A stretch of DNA of 64,000 nt. Source: JAQVHD01 sp035369485. Its GTDB lineage: Bacteria > Patescibacteriota > Minisyncoccia > UBA6257 > JAAZHW01. The stretch covers positions 5,984-69,983 of the forward strand of contig DAOSMC010000001.1 of the NCBI GenBank assembly GCA_035369485.1. Reading direction: 5' to 3'. The translations under genes were made by a program, and so were the position numbers. Below the pieces are notes generated by a model. That model was given only the letters and a program-made list of their open reading frames with translations, made no database searches and was not told where the DNA came from. Positions 61,293 through 64,000 of the stretch are shown here, piece after piece; position 1 is the first letter of the stretch, and each line of letters starts with the position of its first letter.

Positions 61293-61306
61293 TGCTCTTT
61301 AACAAT
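61293..61306 (+). promoter_or_regulatory. boxA antitermination element
   Basis: TGCTCTTTAACAAT matches the boxA sequence in E. coli rRNA leaders (TGCTCTTTAACAATTT). It binds NusB/NusE so that RNA polymerase ignores terminators in rRNA transcription. Confidence 0.75.
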
Positions 61307-61337
61307 TAAGAAATTAGGTACAATGAAGCATTTTTTA

Positions 61338-64000
61338 TCGGGACGAAATAAGGGCGTATGGTGGATGCCCAGACTAGAAAAGGCGATGAAGGACGTGGCG
61401 TAGCTGCGATAAGTCTCGGGGAGGTGCGTAGCAACCTTTGATCCGGGAATTTCCGAATGGGGAAACCTAATACTGCAAACCAGTATTATATGCCGTTTTT
61501 GCGGCATAAGCATACCCGCTGAAGTGAAACATCTCAGTAAGCGGAGGAAAAGAAAACAAGGCCTCGATTTTCGAGGCAAACATTTCCTTAGTAGCGGCGA
61601 GCGAAAAGGAAAGAGCCCAAACCTATTTATGTTTTCATAAATAGGGGTTGCAAGACAGATACGCTTTTTAATCATCTTTTAGATTCAACTCGAGTATTAA
61701 AAGATTATTAAAAGTGGGGGAGTCACAAATTTTTTGGTTAGCCGAATGAAATGGAAAGTTCAACCAAAGAAGGTGATAGTCCTGTAGGTGAAAACCAAAA
61801 AACTCTCTAGTATTTGTTCTTAAGTACTTCGAGAAAAGAAAACCTCGGAGGAAGCTGCCAGAACTAAACTGGCAAGGCTAAATACTTTTCTAGATCGATA
61901 GCGGACCAGTACCGTGAGGGAACGGTGAAAAGTAGGCCGGTGAGGCCGGTGAAATAGAACCTGAAACCATACGCTTACAAGGAAGCGAAACCCTCTTATG
62001 TTTTTATTAACATAAAGGGCGACGCTGTGCCTATTGAAGAATGAGCCAACGAGTGTATAGATGCTGCTTTGGTTAATCCTGCTCAGCGGGAGAAGCCATA
62101 GGGAAACCGAGATTTAATAGATCGTCCATCTTTTCTTCGCAATAAATTTATTTTATTGCGAAGAGATGATGAGGTAGCATTTATACGACCCGAAGCCAGG
62201 CGAGCTTACTATGGCCAGGATGAACTCCGACGAAAGTCTGAGGGAGGTCCGAACCGGTTGGTTGTGCAAAACCTTCGGATGAGCTGTGGTAAGAAGTGAA
62301 AAGCTAATCGAGCCTGGTAATAGCTGGTTCTCTCCGAAATAGCTTTAGGGCTAGCGATCATCCATTCAATTTTTGGGGGTAGAGCTACTGGTTTAATCGT
62401 AAAGGGCGAAAGCTCGACGATTAAGTCAAACTCCGAATACCAAAAACGAGGATGATCAGTAAGACTGCGGGGGCTAAGCTTCGTAGTCAAAAGGGTAAGA
62501 ACCCAGATCGCCGTCTAAAGCCTCTAAATCTTGGTTAAGTGTTAAAGGAAGTGATTAGCCGAAGACAGATAGGATGTTGGCTTAGAGGTAGCCACCATTT
62601 AAAGAGTGTGTAACAACTCACTATCATATTCCGACTTCGGTCGGAATTGGCTGATCGCGCCTAAAATGTAGCGAGGCTTAAACCAAGTGCTGAAGACGCG
62701 ATTCCTTATGTTTTGCATAAGGAAGGTAGGAGAGCATCCTAACATCTGTGAAGTAGGATTCGAGAGAACCTATGGAGAGGTTAGGAGAGAGAATGTTGGC
62801 ATGAGTAACCGCATTCCCAATGAGAAATTGGGACGCCGAAAATCCAAGGTTTCCGTGGCAATGGCAATCATCCACGGGTTAGGCGATCCTAAGGCAATGG
62901 CGAAAGCCGCAGCTGATGGAGAGCTGGTTAATATTCCAGCCCTTCCTATAAATTCGATGGAGGGACGAAGGAAAAAAATCTGAGCATCTTATTGGTTTGA
63001 TGTTCTTGATGAGTAGAAATGTTTGTTAGGTAAATCCGACAAACTGCTTTAAATAGCAAATTTCAATCATCGAGAAAATTTCGCTTCGGCGAAAAATTCA
63101 GATGCAGAGCCTTCCGAGAAAAACTTCTAAGGTTAGTTTATAGGAATTCGTACCGGAAACCGAAACAGGTGGATTGGTGTAAGTACACTAAGGCGAACGG
63201 GTGAGTTCTCGTTAAGGAACTCGGCAAAAAAGCGGCCGTAAGTTCGCGATAAGGCCTGCCTACGTTAAGTAGGCCGCAGCTAAAGAACCTCTGGCGACTG
63301 TTTAATAAAAACACAGGTCCCTGCTAACTCGTAAGAGGATGTATAGGGGCTGACGCCTGACCGATGCGAGAAGGTCAAGAGTGACAGTTGATTTGTCGCA
63401 AGACAAATCAGCCGATCGCTTTAAGCCCTCGTCAATGTCGGCGGTAACTATAACCGTCCAAAGGTAGCGCAATTCCTTGTCGGGTAAGTTCCGACGCGCA
63501 TGAATGGCGTAACGATCAGAGGACTGTCTCAACGAGAAGCCCGGTGAAAATGCGATTCCAGTGAAGACGCTGGGTACCTGCAACAAGACGAAAAGACCCC
63601 GGGAGCTTTACTGTAGCTTGATATTGGGTTTAAGTTGTTGCTGCGTAGCATAGGTGGGAGACTGTGAAGCTCCGATTCCGGTCGGAGTGGAGTCGCCAGT
63701 GAAATACCACTCTGTAACAATTTAAATTCTAACTTTAGCGGTAAAAACGCTAGAGGACAGTGTCTGGCGGGCAGTTTTTCTGGGGCGGAATCCTCCCAAA
63801 AGGTAACGGAGGAGTTTATTAAGGTCGGCTAGGTGCGGATGGAAATCGCACTGGTCGTGTAAAGGCATAAGCCGGCTTAACTGTGAGGCAGACACGCCAA
63901 ACTCGAGTTTTTATTAACTCGACGGTCCGTAATTTTTATTTACGGATTGAGATGCGAAAGCAGAACTTAGTGACCCGACGGTTCTTTTTAGAACGGCCGG
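61338..64000 (+). rRNA. 23S ribosomal RNA, 5' part (truncated by window edge)
   Basis: Starts near 61338 by alignment of the GGTGGATGCCC box (61360) to E. coli position about 23. Landmarks follow in order: CTTAGTAGCGGCGAGCGAA (61587), GGACCAGTACCGTGAGGGAA (61903), AGCTGGTTCTC (62324), GACGAAAAGACCCC (63587) and GTGACCCGACGGTTC (63970). The window ends near E. coli position 2400, before domain V's end. Helix tips are AT-rich and about 200 bases longer in total than in E. coli. I see no intron in this part. No 16S gene or tRNA lies directly upstream, so the 16S is unlinked or at least not adjacent. Confidence 0.95.

Noticed and set aside
61214..63720. Several open frames of 60-150 codons in and around 23S
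   Set aside because: They lie inside rRNA sequence or its leader and have no start signals.
61338..64000. Intron or homing endonuclease gene in 23S (common in this group)
   Set aside because: All landmarks occur in order with only short helix-tip extensions; no large insertion is seen in this part.
1..64000. CRISPR array, phage or insertion sequence
   Set aside because: No regularly spaced repeats, cas genes, transposase, integrase or phage structural genes were seen.

Overview
The window is AT-rich bacterial chromosomal DNA that reads like a member of the Candidate Phyla Radiation (Patescibacteria), most likely on the Parcubacteria side. This placement is an inference from gene content. 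The uL30 gene is missing between rpsE and rplO. Lamin-tail-domain surface proteins and a compact type IV pilus cluster without an outer-membrane secretin are present, aminoacyl-tRNA synthetases are short, and no biosynthetic operons are visible. TGA is used as a stop codon and a release factor 2 gene is present, so the code is the ordinary one and not the UGA-Gly code of Gracilibacteria/Absconditabacteria. Most starts lack a Shine-Dalgarno sequence, and many -10 boxes lie so close to the start codon that the mRNAs should be leaderless or nearly so.

Layout. 1-455: 3' end of a PilB-type ATPase. 455-1336: a gene-poor stretch with two palindromes and, on the minus strand, a probable structured non-coding RNA (about 811-1040) with a textbook promoter. 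1337-10138: ruvB, a lamin-tail protein, polA and tsaE (minus strand), murA, a first mreB and a holB-like gene. 10139-10485: repeat-rich DNA. 10486-17770: frr, rseP, proS and a cell-shape operon (second mreB, mreC, mreD, PBP2). 18005-22017: greA, lysS, serS and an ftsQ-like gene; comF lies on the minus strand. 22927-31598: type IV pilus cluster (pilM, N, O, a small membrane protein, pilB, pilT, pilC, a pilin, the prepilin peptidase, and a DUF4430-like protein). 31612-41119: folD, a CofE-like ligase, murJ, lepA, a DivIC/FtsB-like protein, tRNA-Gly and tRNA-Thr, prfB, ftsEX, tRNA-Gln and a half-size MFS protein. 41350-55861: an archaeal-type class I aldolase, then tuf followed by the S10/spc ribosomal protein cluster through secY, adk, map and ruvX. 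55894-60978: small membrane proteins, an ALG5-like glycosyltransferase, a GalT-like protein, a DedA protein, a 2-hydroxyacid dehydrogenase and a mechanosensitive-channel-like protein. 61338-64000: the first ~2.7 kb of 23S rRNA, truncated by the window edge, with its own promoter, leader hairpins and boxA, and no 16S gene just upstream.

How the parts work together. The genes cover translation, envelope growth (MurA, MurJ, MreBCD, PBP2, FtsEX, FtsQ and FtsB-like), surface appendages (type IV pili with both extension and retraction motors), and a little replication/repair (PolA, RuvB, RuvX, HolB). This fits a small, host-dependent cell that builds its own wall and uses pili for contact and DNA uptake.

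The least explained signals are the minus-strand structured RNA at 811-1040; a family of six hairpin repeats (481-22092) whose inner AT core is constant while the outer GC arms change in a base-paired way; a nested hairpin between rpsJ and rplC; a terminator-like stem inside the 23S leader; and an isolated CofE-like gene.
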